A stretch of 6,342 bases of DNA. It comes from JBOHNM01 sp050730675. GTDB lineage: Bacteria > Planctomycetota > Phycisphaerae > Phycisphaerales > UBA1924. The stretch is taken from positions 1 to 6,342 of the forward strand of contig JBOHNM010000196.1 of the NCBI GenBank assembly GCA_050730675.1. Direction: 5' to 3'. A program made the position numbers and the translations under genes. Below are positions 4,896 to 6,342 of this stretch, piece after piece (position 1 is the stretch's first letter; each line of letters opens with the position of its first letter). Under the pieces are notes generated by a model. The model worked only from the letters and a program-made list of their open reading frames with translations, was not told the origin of the DNA and did not search any database.

Positions 4896-5249
4896 ATGAC
4901 CCTAGCGTTCGGCGTGGAAACCGCCCCGAAGCACATTGACCTGAAGAAAGATCGCGGTCTGACGATCGAGTGGTCCGACGGGAGCACCTCGTACTACTCG
5001 ATCGCGTACCTGCGCAAGATGTCGCCGAGCGCCGAGGCCCGCGAACTGCGCGACCAGATGAAGAAGAACCCGCTGACGGTGCTGCCATCGAACTTCGGAT
5101 CGGGCGGGGCGCTGACGGCGACCGGAGCGGAACTGGTCGGGAACTATGCCCTACGGGTGTCGTTCAGCGATGGGCACGACACCGGGATCTACTCGTGGGA
5201 CTACCTGCGGCGGATCGACCCGGTGATGCAGGAGCGGCCGGGATCGTGA
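4896..5249 (+). CDS. DUF971 protein (gamma-butyrobetaine hydroxylase-like N-terminal domain)
   Basis: A 117-residue single-domain protein of the DUF971 family, named after the N-terminal domain of gamma-butyrobetaine hydroxylase and also found at the C-terminus of some Mrp/HCF101-type iron-sulfur carriers. The signature has two halves. The first is LTIEWSDGSTSYYSIAYLR (22-40) followed by SPSAEAR (43-49). The second is VGNYALRVSFSDGHDTGIYS (81-100) with WDYLRRI (101-107). The zinc-binding Cys-rich CPCAxC found in the eukaryotic proteins is SPSAEA here, as in many stand-alone bacterial members, so metal binding at this site is unlikely. The ATG at 4896 starts just before the conserved region; no ribosome-binding site precedes it. 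Its stop lies 24 or 51 bases before the recG start, depending on which recG start is used, so the two may be co-transcribed. The function of stand-alone members is not established; a link to iron-sulfur cluster handling is only suggested by the fusions. Confidence 0.9.
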   Translation: MTLAFGVETAPKHIDLKKDRGLTIEWSDGSTSYYSIAYLRKMSPSAEARELRDQMKKNPLTVLPSNFGSGGALTATGAELVGNYALRVSFSDGHDTGIYSWDYLRRIDPVMQERPGS

Positions 5250-5288
5250 AGCGCGGGGCGGCGATTGCGCTCGATGCGCGCGGGGCAC

Positions 5289-5294
5289 TATTCT
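5289..5294 (+). promoter_or_regulatory. -10-like hexamer TATTCT before the recG GTG start
   Basis: TATTCT matches the -10 consensus at four of six positions and ends six bases before the GTG at 5301. Transcription from it would begin at the GTG, giving a leaderless message. If the ATG at 5274 is the true start, the hexamer lies inside the gene and means nothing. Confidence 0.3.
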
Positions 5295-5300
5295 CTGACC

Positions 5301-6342
5301 GTGGGTGACGCTGCTCCCATCCCGCTGGATGCACCGCTGACGACGATCCCGGGGATCGGGCCGCGCCGGGCGGAGGCGCTGCTCGAACTGAGCGTGCGCA
5401 ACGTGGCACAGCTGGTGAACTACCTGCCGACGCGTCACGAGCGGCAGGAAGCGGAGTCCACCATTTCGGAGTTGAAGCCGGACGCGGTGGTATCGGCACG
5501 AGGGCTCGTCACCGCCACGCGACTGGCGGGCAAAATGCCCAAGCAGCGCTTTGAGGTCGCGCTCGTTGACGACACCGGGCGGTTGGATCTGGTGTGGTTC
5601 AACGGTGCGTACCTGCGGCAGAAGATCCAGCCCGGGACGCGGCTGCTGGTGCAGGGGAAGGCCAAGAAGTTCGGCCACGGCCTGCAACTGGCCAACCCCA
5701 AGTTCGAGGTGCTCAAGCACGACGCCGAGCCCGAGGTGCGCGACGAGCGGCTGCGCCCGGTGTATCCCGCCAGCGAGCAGATCGGCAGCCCGCAGATTGA
5801 ACTCGCCATCCGGCACGTGCTTGAGTCGGCGCTCGGCCAGATCGAAGACCACCTTCCGCCGGAGCACCGCGATCCGCGTGAACTGCTGGAATTGACCGAC
5901 GCGTACCGGGCGATCCACAACCCCGAATCGGAAGAGCACGCCGCGGCGGGGCGGCGGCGGCTGGCGTACGACGAGCTGCTGATGCTGCAGCTGGGCATGG
6001 CGATCAAACGGCACGGGCGCGAGAAGCACGAGCACGCGCCGGAGTTGAAGTGGACCGCGGCGATCGACTCGGCCATCCTGGCGCGGTTCCCGTTCACGCT
6101 CACGGCCGCGCAGGACGCGGTGGTGAAGGAACTGGCCACAGACTTGCAACGGCCCATCCCCGCCAACCGGTTGATCCAAGGGGACGTCGGCTCGGGCAAA
6201 ACAGTGGTGGCGCTGTACGGGCTGCTGATGGCCGCGGCGTCACGCCGGCAGGGGGCGATCATGGCCCCGACGGAGATCCTGGCCGAGCAACACTTCGCGA
6301 GCATCACTCGGATGCTCAAGGGGAGCGACGTGCGGGTGGAAT
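5301..6342 (+). CDS. recG: ATP-dependent DNA helicase RecG, 5' half (3' end cut by window edge)
   Basis: RecG is a double-stranded DNA translocase that remodels stalled replication forks and branch-migrates Holliday junctions. About 347 residues are visible, roughly half of the usual ~700. In order: a helix-hairpin-helix segment IPGIGPRRAEALLEL (16-30); the wedge OB-fold (about 60-140, with VALVDDTGRLDLVWFN at 86-101 and PGTRLLVQGKAKKF at 111-124); the family stretch RLRPVYPASEQI (150-161); LAYDELLMLQL (221-231); the Q-motif region FPFTLTAAQ (263-271); Walker A GDVGSGKT (294-301, Lys300); and motif Ia MAPTEILAEQHF (321-332). The DEAD-type motif II and the second RecA lobe lie beyond the edge. 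The start is uncertain. GTG at 5301 puts a -10-like hexamer directly upstream; ATG at 5274 is in frame, adds MRAGHYSLT and leaves 24 bases to the DUF971 stop. Neither has a strong Shine-Dalgarno. The frame is intact throughout. Confidence 0.93.
   Translation, partial: MGDAAPIPLDAPLTTIPGIGPRRAEALLELSVRNVAQLVNYLPTRHERQEAESTISELKPDAVVSARGLVTATRLAGKMPKQRFEVALVDDTGRLDLVWFNGAYLRQKIQPGTRLLVQGKAKKFGHGLQLANPKFEVLKHDAEPEVRDERLRPVYPASEQIGSPQIELAIRHVLESALGQIEDHLPPEHRDPRELLELTDAYRAIHNPESEEHAAAGRRRLAYDELLMLQLGMAIKRHGREKHEHAPELKWTAAIDSAILARFPFTLTAAQDAVVKELATDLQRPIPANRLIQGDVGSGKTVVALYGLLMAAASRRQGAIMAPTEILAEQHFASITRMLKGSDVRVE

Noticed and set aside
5151..6179. 342-codon and 294-codon minus-strand open frames over 5151-6319
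   Set aside because: Antisense to recG (and in part to DUF971). The compositions are His/Arg/Gln-rich or Ser/Ala-rich without family motifs; recG has its Walker A and motif Ia in frame.
1..6342. Mobile element, CRISPR array, tRNA, toxin-antitoxin or defence system
   Set aside because: No transposase, integrase or nuclease motifs, no regularly spaced repeats, no tRNA-like cloverleaf and no terminal inverted repeats were seen; all space is taken by housekeeping genes and short spacers.

Overview
The window is GC-rich and tightly packed, and looks like chromosome from a planctomycete, most likely of the Phycisphaerae type. Three things point there. A 53-residue small basic protein of the kind that marks the Planctomycetes-Verrucomicrobia-Chlamydiae (PVC) superphylum is encoded at 1215-1376. 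An exported protein ends in a PxPG / Gly-Leu-Gly / RRRR tail, a sorting-tail variant common in Phycisphaerae. The orotidine decarboxylase is of the type 2 subfamily. The lineage is an inference from protein signatures; no rRNA is present.

Layout. Positions 1-2318 hold three minus-strand genes, transcribed from right to left: a single-pass membrane protein with a possible SPOR-like C-terminal domain (2318-1440), the small basic protein (1376-1215), and a class I/II PLP aminotransferase (1116 to the left edge, where it is cut). A 62-base divergent spacer separates them from a plus-strand nuoI (2381-2926), the two-cluster iron-sulfur subunit of respiratory complex I, which stands alone here. nuoI converges on a minus-strand exported protein gene (3658-3020), and a bidirectional hairpin terminator at 2960-3004 lies between them. 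Upstream of the exported protein comes minus-strand pyrF (4798-3881). pyrF is divergent from a plus-strand DUF971 protein gene (4896-5249). DUF971 is followed by plus-strand recG (from 5301, or 5274), which is cut by the right edge after helicase motif Ia.

The genes do not form one pathway. The set is mostly housekeeping: amino-acid metabolism, a PVC lineage marker, respiration, pyrimidine synthesis and DNA repair, plus one surface or exported protein. Signal use at gene starts is mixed. Some genes have clear Shine-Dalgarno sequences (small basic protein, membrane protein, exported protein). Others (nuoI, possibly recG) have a -10-like hexamer placed so close to the start codon that a leaderless mRNA is likely. 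nuoI and pyrF share the same -10 context, CTACACTCG(G/C)C, on opposite strands.

No mobile element, CRISPR array, tRNA, rRNA or defence system was seen. Both edge genes and the very short gene are real, and several very long open frames on the opposite strands are GC-driven shadows. I found no convincing novel multi-gene system. The items most worth following are the small basic protein, the unassigned membrane protein, the exported protein with its upstream repeats, and the shared promoter-like element.
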